Shown: positions 42,261 through 54,470 of the stretch, piece after piece
Layout: every line of letters begins with the position of its first letter
Numbering within the stretch: position 1 is the stretch's first letter
Source of the DNA: Melitaea cinxia
Taxonomy: Eukaryota; Arthropoda; Insecta; Lepidoptera; Nymphalidae
Reading direction: 5' to 3'
DNA: 64,000 bases
Assembly: GCF_905220565.1 (NCBI RefSeq)
Contig: NC_059404.1
Span: 15,900,472 to 15,964,471 of the forward strand
Notes under the pieces: generated by a model
Seen by the model: only the letters and a program-made list of their open reading frames with translations
What the model was told of the DNA's origin: nothing
Databases searched by the model: none
Program-made: the position numbers and the translations under genes

Positions 42261-43531
42261 GATAGACTTTAACAGCAGGAGGAAAATTAGCCCATTAGCA
42301 CCTGTTTCGCTACAATTAAAAAATTACAACTCTTAGATCCACAAATTCGAATAGATATGCCATAGATATAACGAGGAATATTTTCTAGAGTAGGCTTCTT
42401 AATATAGTGACGTCAGCAATATGACGTCACTATCTTCAATATAAACATGTTCGTATTATACGTCGTGATAATTCGTTTCATAATAAAACTCTTTTCATAC
42501 AAAACAATAACTTTAATTTTGCAACACTTTTATCAATAACTTTTACGTTACACTCGATAACAATATTCCAATGAATACAAATCCTAACATTAATACTCAA
42601 ACAATGGTGATGTTAATAGACACGATTCGAATAAGAATTCCTCTATCGCGAGCGGTCACTCATTTGATGCGGCGTCTGTCGCATCAAATACGGTGTGACG
42701 GTGCTAACAGATATAATGGTGATAAAAAATAATACATCATAAACATTTATCCGTCGGATACCATCATCTGTCAAATAGCATTATACACAACTGGTGAAAC
42801 GGGTCCTTAGTTTGTTAATATTTAATAGTACAAGTGGACAAGTTAAACATTTCCTCTTTTTCTTCTCGGTTAATGGCTTTCAAGTTAAACATTTCTAGTT
42901 GAAACTATACCTACGTTCTGAATCTCTTTCGAATTGAAATGCAAAACTCATTTGTCTTGCGAACGTATAGTAAATTTAATGCATATTCAAAAAAAAATTA
43001 TAACACTAGCTGTGTAGCTGCAAGGAACGTAATCAGTAATTTTTTTTTAATAATTAATTGTATGGTTTTATAATTGTATATATAGTTTGACTGCACCTAA
43101 CTCTATTTACTCACATCATTTCACTAACCACATTTTGTAAACAATACGTGTTCTTGTCACTACGACTAATATGTAGCGTAAGTGTTCGTTTTTATACTTC
43201 CTTATTTTGTGACTACCGGTGGGGAACTATTGGTAGCTTTCTATTTCTATATATTTTTGTACATTGTATATTTTAGCTGTTGTTCCTCCCAAAATGAATA
43301 AAATAATATAAAAATAAAGGTTCGTTATGTGTTTGGAAAATAAGTACGTAAAAGTAACTTTAAACAGAAATTTATGAGAAGGTATTGATTATTAATTAAG
43401 TTCCACAAATCCCATGCTTAAACTCTGCAACCTTAGGTTTAGTAGCAGTAAAATGTAACATAACCTACCGTTCTTAAATTCTTTTTAATTTATATTTTCT
43501 TATTGGAAACAATATTGACAGAAATATATAT
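42261..43531. other. Unassigned sequence
   Basis: Contains TGACGTCAGCAATATGACGTCA at 42409-42429, a pair of TGACGTCA (CRE-like) octamers 13 bp apart, and AT-rich single-copy sequence. No gene seen. Confidence 0.4.
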
Positions 43532-43535
43532 ATAG

Positions 43536-43587
<52 letters not shown>

Positions 43588-43590
43588 CTT
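43532..43590. repeat. (AT)n microsatellite with AAGCTT-flanked ends
   Basis: A long AT tract closed by ATAGCTTATA on the left and ATATAAGCTT on the right, so the entire tract is one imperfect palindrome. Confidence 0.85.
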
Positions 43591-45684
43591 AAAACCAAAA
43601 AGATAAATCTAGATCACCTAAAAGGTACAAACCGCCATGCAAATTGTACAGTGCACAGATCCACCTATGAGTAAAACTTTCAAAAATTCAAAAATTCTTC
43701 GGCTCCACTTATGACGTAAAGGATAGTTTGTTCTACCCAAGGAATCTCATTTGAGATTTAAGAGAGAAATACCGCCAAAAACCTTACCATCATTTCACGT
43801 ATATATGATTTATACCGTACTTATTATTTATAAATTGGATATGAATCATTTTTGGTCTACCAATAATCTCTCCGCATTAGAAATTAAGATTCAATATACT
43901 GGGCCCCTCGTGTCTATGGGGAACTGCTACATGATTAATGTCAATTTCTTACAGATCCAAAGTAGCTGAGAATGTAGGTATAATATGCCAATCGACACTA
44001 GGCATTGTTATGTCTAAATGAAAATTTAAAATCAAATGCGTGCTCTGAACGGGAAATAGCCAAGGAAATAAAATGCGCTAATAACTCTAGCTAATAAAAC
44101 GCTGAAATATGAACCTAAAACCTAAAATATGCACTTCTAAATCCTATATTTTTAAATGTAAATTCTAGAACAGTGTTTTAAAATGTTAAATTAACCTTCA
44201 AACGAATACTCGTAACATTTTTATTGGATTTCCTTCAAAAAGACCTGGCCCATTAAAAGTTAGCATTATACCTCAAAACTGCAAGTGTTCAGCTGTTGTT
44301 TTATTCACGACGAGACACGAATTCCGACTGAGCGTTGTTGGAAAACAAAATCCATATACGTGGGGAATTTTATGCGGTTGTGACGTCAACTATGTATTTG
44401 AGAAATAGCCGAGGCTTGCTTTTGCATGTAGTAGTAGTTTGAAATGCTTATTGTTGTTCTTGTTTTGAATCGAGGATTTTAATGTTTTCAAAAACTCAAA
44501 CCTTTTGGTACCAGCTCTTCTGTATTACCCGTTTAAGTCCCTATACATTTTGAATTCTGGTAAGTACCGTAGGTCATTCAGGATTTCAACTATTTCAAGA
44601 CTCAAAAAGAAACTCTCTCTTACATTAAATAATTGAGTGATTTTAACGTGAAATTGATCAACATTCTTCCGTCCTCACACACTATTGTATTTTAAAATGG
44701 TTATATTAATTAAAATGGAGTATATGAACAATAGAATTTTTAGTTTACTAAATCGAAACCATCTGTTAGTCCGCGTAGCGTTTTTAAATTTACATTTCTA
44801 TGTCTAGAAGTCCACTCGATAAGTGCTTGAAATTCAAACTCAAAAAATCCTTTATTTATGTACGCTTTTGAAAAAACTTTTGAATCGTCACTACACAAAA
44901 CATTCAAGTCATTTTTTCATGAAATTGTTGACATTTATAACTGCTCCTTCTCAATCAATAAAGGCAGAAAAATATTTTTCTAGGTTCTATTAATTTATTC
45001 CATAAGATAATAAAACTCATAGCATAATTGGGTTTAGTGTAGCGAAATATTTATTCAACCTGTCAACGTATTTTTAAGTCGAGTTATACAAGCCCTATAT
45101 ATAAATGAATGTTGGTCTATATGTCCTTTATAGAATCGTAAATTATGCATTTAATTATGTCATGATCTTCAGCAAAGTGTTGTGCATTAGCCCACAAAAG
45201 TTTCAGAGTTGGTACGACCAAAAAAAAAGCGTAGCAACGCGCGCATTGTACAACTAGTACTCAATAAGAAACAATATCTCATACTAGCTAAATATAAATA
45301 TGTTATATATTTTTTTACATATATATTATATATATCTCGACATAGTAAAAGAATGCTTTCAACCATTAAGACCCATCAAACGATAGCAATTTGTCACCTC
45401 ATCGAGTTCAGGAAAACTCATCACTTGGATTACGCTATAAAAAAATAATTTCACTCACGTTCCGTCATAAAACGTTAACCCTTCACTTCGTAAATAGAAG
45501 AAGATAAAATTTTATTATGGCAACAGTTTAGCGTCGGCCGTAAAACTGAGATCATTTTACAAGTCGCTGCAGTTTCTTTGGAAATTGACAAGTCATCGGT
45601 AACACAAGGTGTGTTTTAGTCAGCTATTTTGTTTTTACTAGAAGCGATAATACTTAATTAGTTTTAGATTTTATTTTATTTTTT
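43591..45684. other. Long stretch without a recognised gene
   Basis: 44830-45010 (TTATGTACGCTTTTG, AACTTTTGAATCGTCA) and 45100-45240 (AATGTTGGTCTATATGTCC, TTTATAGAATCGTAAA) look like decayed lepidopteran repeats. The small plus-strand frame at 45209-45448 starts inside the second and is not believable as a gene. Confidence 0.4.
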
Positions 45685-46070
45685 TATCATACAATACACA
45701 CGCGGTCGTCTGTTCCTAAAGTAAGCGACTTAACGTTTGTGTTATAGGTTACAGCCGACTGGTATATAGCTATATTTTTTTTTTCGATAAACATACTTAT
45801 AAATAATACATATATAAATATATAAATAAATATTTATATTACACCCAGATTCGAAGTGGGAATCGAACCCACAACCCTCGGAGCAGAAAGCAGGGTCACT
45901 AGACACTGCGCCAACGGGCTAGTCAAGAATTTATTTTATTAGAACTTGAGTTCTCTCCCGAGATCCCGCAGTGGAGCAGCGTGATGGATTGAGCTCCGAA
46001 CCTTCTCAAGGAAAGAAATTTCTCAACATGGAGTAAGAGGCCAATGTCCAGCAGTGGGATATTAACATAA
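45685..46070. repeat. Two SINEs side by side
   Basis: 45685-45925 is a minus-strand full copy of the tRNA-derived SINE (B-box GTGGGAATCGAACCCACAAC on the plus strand). 45955-46070 is a plus-strand body fragment of the 5570-5905 family (GTGATGGATTGAGCTCCG, CCAATGTCCAGCAGTGGGAT). Confidence 0.7.
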
Positions 46071-46420
46071 TCGTAAGTTCTGTCAATATTTTTCTGATTT
46101 TCACACTCGCCATCTGTAGTCGGCTAGAGATTGTTTGTTAACACGTTAAAACTTACAGAAAAACATAATAACCTTTACCATAAAAAAAAAACTAGGAGAA
46201 AGCTAAATCAATCGTCTGGGCAATTTCTCCTTTTATTGTTTTAAAGTTATAGTAAATGCGTGCACATAACTAAAAAAGTACAGTCTATAGGGTCTAAAAG
46301 TACTATATATTAATAAAAATTATGTGCTTTCTTTATTCTCAAATACATAACTTTTCTTTCCGAAATTAAGAATGGTTAATTTGGAAGGGAGATAAAATTA
46401 TTATTATAATTTATCTAAAA

Positions 46421-46692
46421 TCTATACTTATATTATAAAGCTGAAGAGTTTGTTTGTTTGTTTGAACGCGCTAATATCAGGATCTTCTTATCCGATTTGC
46501 AAAGTTCTTTCAGTGTTAGATAGCCCATTTATCGAGTAAGACTATAGGCTATATATCATCACGTTAAGACTAATAGGAGCGGGGCAATGAATGAAGAATG
46601 TTTCAAAATCTGGGTATTTTTTCCTTTTGAAAGCTTCCCCAGGTACCCCAAAGAAACTGTTCGTCGCGGATGAAGTCGCAGGCAGAAGCTAG
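46421..46692 (+). mobile_element. Non-autonomous Helitron
   Basis: A|TCTATACTTATATTATAAAG start and GGCAGAAGCTAG|T end. Internal GAACGCGCTAATATCAGG block shared with 17805-17930 and 37133-37292. Non-coding. Confidence 0.7.
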
Positions 46693-47052
46693 TCTCAAAC
46701 AAAGCTGTCAGTACAACTAGTCGAACAATTACACCTATTTACGAAAAATATGATTACAGGTTGGCAGTTCCAGTATTCCAGGACCTCATACGACCTAAGT
46801 CCAAACAAACCGTGGGCAGAATGGGCGTTGTTTGACACAGTAATTACATACGGGGACATCGAGAATTCCCGAGGGAAATTAGGTCTTGTCCCTCATATGT
46901 AAGAGTAGTTATTACGGGATTCGTCGGGCGAGAAACGTGACGGAATATTAAGAAGGATTGGCTCTCGGTAGAGATCAGAGATCCTGTCAGGAATATTTCA
47001 TTCTTATTTTTTGTACAAAATCTTGTCTATAAATAGACGTCCATGATCATTT

Positions 47053-47485
47053 TAACCGACTTATAAAAAAGGAGGAGGTTACTCAATTCGACCGTATATA
47101 TATTTTATGTATGTTCGGGGATAGCTCCGTCGTTTATGAACCGATTTTGATAATTTTTGTTTCGTTGTAAAGGAGATATCTCTAGTTTGGTACCATGATA
47201 AGGAAACCAGGATCTGATGATGGGACCCCAGAGAAATCGAGGGAAACTCAAAAATCCACATAACTTTTTACTGGGTGTACCGATTTTAATGATTTTTATT
47301 TAATCGAAAGCCGATGTTTATCATGTGGTCACATTTAAATTTCATCGAGATCTGATAACACCTTTTGGAGTAATCTTTGATAATGCGTATGCGTACTTTA
47401 CAATTTTTTTATCTACCTACGTTGAATTACTTGTCGATAAAATTGAAGGCGGTTTTTCTTTATTTGCCTGCAAACACAATTATTT
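47053..47485 (+). mobile_element. AACCGACTTC element copy
   Basis: Left end AACCGACTTATAAAAAAGG, body as in 19624-20055, right end ATTGAAGGCGGTTTTTC and CCTGCAAACACAATTATT. Close in sequence to the copy in gene B intron 2. Confidence 0.75.
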
Positions 47486-47577
47486 TCCAATATCGTCAAT
47501 ATGAAATTTTGTGAGATTTTTCGATATCAGCGTATTTGATACAGCCTCAACCTTCTATAGGCTTTTCATTCAATCTT

Positions 47578-47642
47578 TTGTGCGGGGATCGAACCCGCAA
47601 CCGTCAGCCACAAACCAGTGCTGTGACCGTTGCGACAACGCG
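47578..47642 (-). repeat. tRNA-like head (third type)
   Basis: GTGCGGGGATCGAACCCGCA (B-box, reverse) and AAACCAGTGCTGTGACCGTT (A-box side), as at 15770-15842 and 24309-24380. No body recognised. Confidence 0.55.
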
Positions 47643-47854
47643 TCGTATACTATTTTAGGGATAGAAATTAATAGAAACCCATCCAAAAAAAAAACTATTT
47701 ACGATATTACATCAAAAAAGGATTATTATTTTTACAAAGTTGATGTACGTAAGAAACATTTGTCTGTAGTAGATAAGTGTCCAATATATATCTATAGGCA
47801 TCTCCACTGACGTAAGCTCATACATCTTGTTATTTGTTATGATTAAGTTTATCC

Positions 47855-48527
47855 TAAACATGTATGTAGAATACACAGTGTTATTCAATAAAGTGTAAAT
47901 AAAAACGCCTTTTCTTACGCTTCTGTAAATTTTTGATAATATGACTCAAAAAAGTATAAGTCAAGATACAACATAAAATAACTGCTGATATAATGTTGTA
48001 ATAAAGATCAAGTCAAAAACACAGATAACACAAAAGCCAAATACCCACATCGCAACTAACATTTAATGGAGAACAAAAAACATGTTAGTGCAACGACCGT
48101 CTACTGTGGCCACACTCCAATGTATTTTCATAAGACATACTAATTTTTTTTTTCTTTTCACGTGTAAACAAAACAGAAAGTCATCGATTTAGATAAACTT
48201 TTTTCCGTAGGCCGTCAGAATTAACTTCTTATTACCGACGAATATTAACTACCGAACTAACGCTAATGGACGCGTCCCGTGACTTGGTAAAGGGTAACTG
48301 ATGACTAGGAGAAAAATATTTAAACGGCTCGCCATCCTCGCCCGCCTGTTTGGTTTAAAACTTGTTAGGAATTAAAATTCAAATAAGTTTTAGTTTACAT
48401 CGTTAGACTTTAGTTTTAAAATCATGTATATTTTAAAGTCATCAATCATCAAACTGGCCCCTGCTATACGAACAACTTTTGAATATAAAAAGACCAACTC
48501 CCTGTCGGAACGGACTTTTGTACTTTT
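47855..48527 (-). repeat. Right copy of the 670-bp inverted repeat
   Basis: Reverse complement of 39650-40321, ending GGAACGGACTTTTGTACTT. A family M copy begins within a few bases of its end. Confidence 0.8.
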
Positions 48528-48532
48528 TTTAT

Positions 48533-49005
48533 ATATATAACTAGATCGGCAAACAAGCGTACGGCTCACCTGATGATAAGCGATTACCGTAGCTTATAGA
48601 CACCTGCAACACCAGGGGCATCGCAAGCAAATTGCTGACCCTATCCCCCATTCCTCCCAGAAGCTCTGGTCACCTTTCTCACCAACAAGGACACAACACT
48701 GCTTGAAAGCAATATTTAGATATTTTTTTTTATTTTTTTAAATATCATATCAAAAATCGACCGTTCCAACGGGGATCGAACCTGCATCTCCGACTGACCG
48801 TGTCGGTGCTCTAGCTAATTAAGCTATGGAACGATGTACCCGCTAGATCGAAATTTTTGATATGATGATTTTATATTCGGTGTAAGTGACAATAATAAAT
48901 AAAGCAATATTTAGCTGTGATTTTCTGTAAGCTTGAGTTACTACCACAGTCGGGCTGCTCCATATTTTGAACAGAAATTTCCTGCTGTAGGTACTCTAGT
49001 TAAAA
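48533..49005 (-). repeat. Family M repeat interrupted by a tRNA-like retroposon
   Basis: The family M sequence runs 48533-48719, is broken, and resumes at 48901-49005 (AGCTGTGATTTTCTGTAAG, CAGTCGGGCTGCTCC). Confidence 0.75.
48720..48900 (-). mobile_element. tRNA-Thr-like retroposon with 14-bp target duplication
   Basis: Flanked by AAAGCAATATTTAG at 48706-48719 and 48901-48914. On the minus strand it holds the same tRNA-like unit as 10001-10113 (anticodon loop ACGGTCA, GGT) and an A-rich 3' tail next to 48720. ATCATATCAAAAAT and its complement ATTTTTGATATGAT flank the tRNA unit as inverted repeats. Confidence 0.75.
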
Positions 49006-49164
49006 CAGTTGTAATTTACAAACGTTCTAATCCCTACATAAGCAATATTTAAGAAAAACTAATTAAAAGAGTCTTTATTAGTGTAATAAAAGCGAAGATA
49101 CTTGTATTTTAATAAAAATTTGTTTATAAGTACCTATATTTTTTTACCTATATAGTACCTATAT

Positions 49165-49480
49165 AGTTTTGTGCTGTGTGGCTACGGCACTAAAGAATTT
49201 AGCCACCCCCTCTCTTCCCGTGGGTGTCGTAAGAGGCGACTAAGCGATAACAAGGTTCCACAAGAAGCCGACCGATGGCGGGATAACCATCCAACTGCTG
49301 GCTTTGAAATACACAGGCCGAAGACGGGCAGCAGCGTCTTCGGTGCGACAAAGCCAGTACTGTGGTCACCAACCCGCCTGCCCAGCGTGGTGACTATGGG
49401 CAAAACACATAAGTTCACGTTATTTTTAGCGTAAACTTGTGGAGGCCTATGTCCAGCAGTGGACTGTATAGGCTGTAATG
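49165..49480 (+). mobile_element. LINE-tailed retroposon, near full length
   Basis: Head GTGCTGTGTGGCTACGGCAC; an approximately 20-bp deletion after AAGGTTCCACAA; middle and tail as in 34832-35153, ending GGCTGTAATGATG. Flanked by ACCTATAT on both sides. Confidence 0.75.
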
Positions 49481-49489
49481 ATGACCTAT

Positions 49490-50838
49490 ATTTTAGTATC
49501 ACGCAAAGCACTACCAATGAATTTTGCCACAATATAATCACAATCATAAATAAATCGGTTCGCAATAGCCCAGATAAGGCTAGCCCCTTAAAAGATCAAA
49601 TAAAATCGTATGAAGAGCTTGAGTTACCAATAAAAAATCGAACAATCGCAAACATTTATCCTGATAGCCAATTTACCGGTCGATTCCTTTAAAAACATAC
49701 AATACAGAAATAATTTCCCATGTAATGAGCTCATTTTTCGTTGATTCAAAATGTTAGTGATGTTTCACACGATTAGACAAACGTTGCTTTTACTTCGATA
49801 TATTAATAACTGCTATCTCATAATTTGTGTTAATAAACATTTATTGTTTCATAGTGCAGTAACTTGTTTTTTTTTTACATATTTAACACGGCTGTCTGTT
49901 AGATCTATATATTTGTTTTTTGATAAAAGTAAAACTACTTGCTTAATATTATTTCTGCATGAATAAGAATAAATAAATATGTATGAATTATTACACCACT
50001 AACAAAATGTGAAGTAACAAAAATTATGTAGTAATGTTTATTTTAAACAGTCACTTCAGCCTATCGCAGTTCCCTGTCCTATAGACCTCGCCAAGTTCGC
50101 GCCAAACATCCCGGTCCAGTCATAAAAATCCCTAAATTAAAAAAAATCTAAAGCCGCTACATTAAAACAAACTACGCAACAAAAACTTCTATACAAACCA
50201 CACAAATATTAATATATAGAAACATAAAAATATCGCAGTTCCTACCAACGAAAATAAACTCGATCGATAAAGATGTACTCTTTTACAATAAAACGCAACG
50301 ACTCATAAATAAGTCTGAAACAGCTTTAGCATCGAAATCGTCGACCGGTCCGGCTCGATTTCATGCTTCAATACACATCTCCTGCGGAAAACGACATCTA
50401 CCGGCATTGTTTTAAAACTACACAATATACACATGTACCGAACGTACGCGTAAAAAAAGAGATATTTGGTGAATAAATTTTTACAGTTAAAAAACATTTC
50501 GTAAAGCGCTCAAATAGTCAGCAGGTTAAGCGAATCTATATTTTTAAAAATGGAATGTTTTATATTTTTCCTATTTGCTATTTTCGTCGCGTTCTATTTT
50601 ACAAAAAAGTCAGTTTGATTTTAATAAAGCTCGAGAGCAATATTATTTAGCTGTGATCTTCTGTTAAGATACTTTCCTAGACGAGATTTTGAGCAGGATA
50701 TATTCCGCTGTGTAATTGTAGCAATAAAATCAGGATATATCCTTATTGGTAACTATCGTTACAATTAATTTTCAAATATGCTTCTGTATGAAGAACACGC
50801 CTTAGAATTTTCGTCTCTAGAAGTATATATGATACTAG
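49490..50838. other. Unassigned sequence with small repeat pieces
   Basis: 50056-50108 is a piece of the LINE-like tail (CACTTCAGCCTATCGCAG, CCAAGTTCGCGCCA) and 50630-50720 a family M fragment (AGCTGTGATCTTCTG, GATTTTGAGCAGGATAT). No gene seen. Confidence 0.4.
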
Positions 50839-51504
50839 ACGACTGACCCTGCACTGACTCCGATAACAACGAATAATTTGTTGAATAACATGATTACTGA
50901 TTTAATGTCATTAAATGCTCTTACACAGTATAATTGTTGTAAAAATAATAAAAATCGCGTTTTAGACCTAGTAATTAGCTCTCTGGTTATCTCCCAATTG
51001 AGCGAAAGCAAAGGCCCTCTTTCCGGGATAGAACCATTACACCCTCCTATTGAGTTTTCCGTTAAAATTAACTTTCAGGAAAAGCTCGAATCTTGTATTG
51101 GGGCTAGGTTCCGCTTCTACAAAGCTGACTATGACAAAATTACAAGTGCCCTAAATAATATTCTTGGGAGAAGAAAATGTCGAGTTATGATTGGTGTTCT
51201 GAGAATTATCATTGCTAAACATATGCCCAAATCCAAAACACGGTCTAGTAAATATCCGCTATGGTTTTCTGCAGCACTGATAAAAGTCATCAATGAAAAA
51301 TTTAAATATCGTAAAAATGGCAACCCTCGTGATTTAATTACTTTTAAGTTGCTCAGGGAGCGTTGCGCGAAGCTTCATAATCTAGACTATAAATTGTATT
51401 TGAATAGCCTGGAAACAACTTTATCTTCAAACCCTAAACTTTTTGGAGCTTTATCAAGCGCAAAAAGGGTAAGTCAATTTTCTATCCTGCCACGATGTCC
51501 TTAG
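50839..51504 (+). pseudogene. Non-LTR retrotransposon ORF2 fragment (endonuclease end to RT start)
   Basis: Open from 50839 to the TAG at 51502-51504. The part Q-Y-N-C-C-K-N-N-K-N-R-V-L-D-L-V-I-S matches the end of an apurinic-type endonuclease domain (the GLxQ...N..GR.LDLV consensus). The region PLWFSAALIKVINEKFKYRK and the following LNSLETTLSSNPKLFGAL matches the linker before the reverse transcriptase of Jockey/CR1-type LINEs. Neither catalytic core is present, so this is an internal fragment without function. It ends about 80 bp before an 8-bp tandem array. Confidence 0.7.
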
Positions 51505-51585
51505 ATGGCGAAGTGGCTTCTTCCGGACCTGGACAGATATAATATCATAAATAACGGTTCGTTATTAAACAGGTTTGTTATTTTT

Positions 51586-52009
51586 GTTGGCGTCCTGTCG
51601 TGTTGGCGCATTGGCGCGTTGGCACGTTGGCGCATTGGCGTGTTGGCGTTATGGCGCATTGGCGTGTTGGCGTGTTGGCGTGTTGGCGTGTTTGCGTATT
51701 GGCGTGTTGGCGTATTTGCGTGTTGGCGTGTTGGCACATTGGCGTGTTGGCGCATTGGCGAGTTGGCGTGTTGGCGTATTGGCGTGTTGGCGTGTTGGCG
51801 TATTGGCGTGTTGGCGTATTGGCACATTGGCGTGTTGGCGCATTGGCGTGTTGGCACATTGGCGTGTTGGCATGTTGGCGTATTGGTGTATTGGCGTGTT
51901 GGCGTAATGGCGTATTGGCGTGTTGGCGTGTTGGCATGTTGGCATGTTGGCGTGTTGGACTGTTAGCGTGTTGGCGTGTTGGCGTATTGGCACATTGGCG
52001 TGTTGGAGT
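51586..52009. repeat. Tandem array of an 8-bp unit, 53 copies
   Basis: Consensus RTTGGCGY. By counting, 53 units fill 424 bp exactly, so there is not a single insertion or deletion in the array, only substitutions. All six reading frames stay open across most of it because the unit cannot easily form a stop, giving repeated W-R-V-G-V-L-A and N-T-P-T-R-Q-H-A peptides that are not evidence of a gene. Confidence 0.95.
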
Positions 52010-52032
52010 GTTCCTGGATGGATGGACCATCC

Positions 52033-52645
52033 AGCGGTTTTTGAGTTCTCGTGATGAGTCAGTCAGTTACCTTTCTCTTTTATATATATATAGATTACGA
52101 TGCATTATTTGGACTCCTTTTCACCATCTATAGAGCATACATTTTAAATTTCGTCTCTTACTTTAAAAACATAGGCCTTTCATACAAACTTCCGATCCCC
52201 GTTTTATCCTCTTAGGTGTCGAGTTTCGTAAAATTCGTTCTTAGCGGATGTTTACGTCCTACACAAAACCTACCTGCCAAATTTCAAGTTTATAGTTGTT
52301 AAATTTTCGGAGATTTCGTGATCAGTAAGGCAACCTACGATCCCCCGTTTTAACCCCAAAAAGGGGTTGATTTCTAAAGATATATTATTTGGACACCTTT
52401 TCACCATCTATAGAGCTTACATTTGAAATTTCAAGTCTCTTACTTCAAACACATAGGACGTTCATACAAACTTCCAACCCCCGTTTTACCCCCTTAGGGC
52501 TCGAGTTTCACAAAATCCGTTCTTAGCGGATGTCTACGTCCTATAAGAAGCCTACCTGCCAAATTTCAAGTTTGTAGGTCTTATAGTTTCGGAGATTTCG
52601 TGATGAGAGTGACCTTTCGCTTGTATATATATTATAGATAGATAG
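52033..52645 (+). repeat. Tandem LINE-tail-like modules
   Basis: Two full units of about 275 bp (52100-52375 and 52378-52640) plus the last 65 bp of a third at 52033-52100. Landmarks: CCATCTATAGAGC-TACATTT, CTACCTGCCAAATTTCAAG, TTCGGAGATTTCGTGAT, CTTTTATATATATATAGAT. They resemble the 3' end of an RTE-type LINE from memory; no coding sequence. Confidence 0.6.
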
Positions 52646-54470
52646 ATTACAGGTCACTTCAGTTCAGCTGTTAAACATACCTTCGAGTTAATAATTAGTC
52701 TTAACCTTCAAGCTAGAAAAGTCAATTGACAAGAATCACAAAAACAGTTATATGACTTCTGAAAAAATGTAACAATAATATTTCGAATACAACAACTTAT
52801 TGCATGTCATTGTAATTTCTATTGTTTGGTGCTTAGTAAACAACTATTTCCAATTAAACCACTCGTATACGTGAAAATGATACAGAACAAGAGAGAAAAA
52901 AGCGTGCTCGCCAACGGTCTACCTTGGGGAAATTCCAGAACAGGGCTACCAACTGCTACAATTGAATTTCTTAAAACTATCTTTACTGCTTACCAATATT
53001 TTTTGTCATTTTACTGACCAAATATTTTGTATATCACGTATAAGTGTTTTTCTATTATGCAAGGGTGGTGTTTTAAATAAATGAGCGTAGAAAAATCTAA
53101 AGACATGTAGAAAATATCACATACACTAATTCATAGACTACAGTTGTCTATATTCATATACTGTATTAGTAAATATTGTGGAGAAACGGCGAAAAGTTTC
53201 TTGTTATATTATTAAAAAAAAAGTTGATGAGCTTATTATTGTTAAAAAAATATATAAATTGTTTAGTATATTTTAGCAGTCTTTATTGATTAGTCTTCCC
53301 AATTCAAAAGTGTAATAGTAATTTAAAAATCGAAGTATGTACTAAATTTATTATATTTGTAAGTTATAGTAGCTAAAATAATGCATTTCATGTTTTGAAA
53401 AAAAAATATGAAACTTATTTTATATATCAAGCATTCATTTGTTTAAATGCGAAAACAACAGAAAATACCAATAGCATTTAACTATACAATTATTCAAAAA
53501 ATATAGTCTACAAAAGTTCACTCTGTGACCCGTAGCAGTATCGCATTATATTAGCTCACAATCTCAAACCAAGTAACTTGATATTCAACAAACTAAAAAA
53601 AACTAGTCAAACAAACCTCACAATGTCCAAGCCCTGAAACGTAAAAATAAAATAAAAAACGAGTACAAATTCAATCAGTTGTTACATCGCTGTAGCGTTG
53701 TTTATTATGCGGTTCGATTCCTAGTTCATGATTTTAGTTCAAGCGAACTTATGCAGCTGTCATAGTTTGTATTTTTAATATTAAACGTTTTGTATAATTT
53801 TATATTTTTACCATGTTTTGCTGCATTTGAAAATTATGTTAATTTTGTTGATAATCATTGTACTTATTTGTACAGAAAATGGTTACAAAATCGGGTTAAT
53901 ACTTTTTTTTTTACTTATTTATCAGCGTAGTCAGCGGCCCCCCAGATAGGAATCGAGACAGCGTATATTTATAGGGCCTATACAAAAATGTTTCATACGT
54001 GAGGATCAAACCCGATTAGGATATACTCGTACATTGTACACATAAAGAATCAACACAGTCAGGGACTTAATTAGTAATAAAAATAGGGTTAAAAGTCACC
54101 ACTCCACAATTGTACAAAATGGAACACGGAAAGAAGAATCGTAGGATAGTTGAACTTAAAAGTCTATTAAATAAAATGTGTGTGTAAATACAATTATCTT
54201 TTCAATGTATGTCAATTAATCTTAAATTAATTATCTCTAAAATGTATGTTCTTTGTCATAACAAAGGTTACAAAATTCCTCGAAAAGAGCCTATTCTTCC
54301 AAAAAAAAAACCATAAATTACTCGTTTAATCTCATATTCTGTAGGAGTCACAGGCCATAATATTCTACGTAGAAATTAGTAATATACATTAGTGTAAAAT
54401 AAAAAGGAAATTCTGATAAATAAGTGTGGTAAAATACAAGTTACAAGCTCTCTACTCGTCCTACGTCTAG
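52646..54470. other. AT-rich stretch without a recognised gene
   Basis: Single-copy looking sequence. No domain-bearing frame, repeat family or RNA gene recognised. Confidence 0.4.

Noticed and set aside
45209..45448. Lysine-rich small protein gene
   Set aside because: The frame starts inside a decayed repeat, has AT-driven composition and no domain.
51586..52009. CRISPR-like array
   Set aside because: Contiguous 8-bp units without unique spacers in a eukaryotic genome; a tandem satellite.
51505..52133. Six overlapping long open frames on both strands with W-R-V-G-V-L-A or N-T-P-T-R-Q-H repeats
   Set aside because: The 8-bp unit lacks stop codons in every frame, so the frames are automatic. 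No start context, splice or domain evidence.
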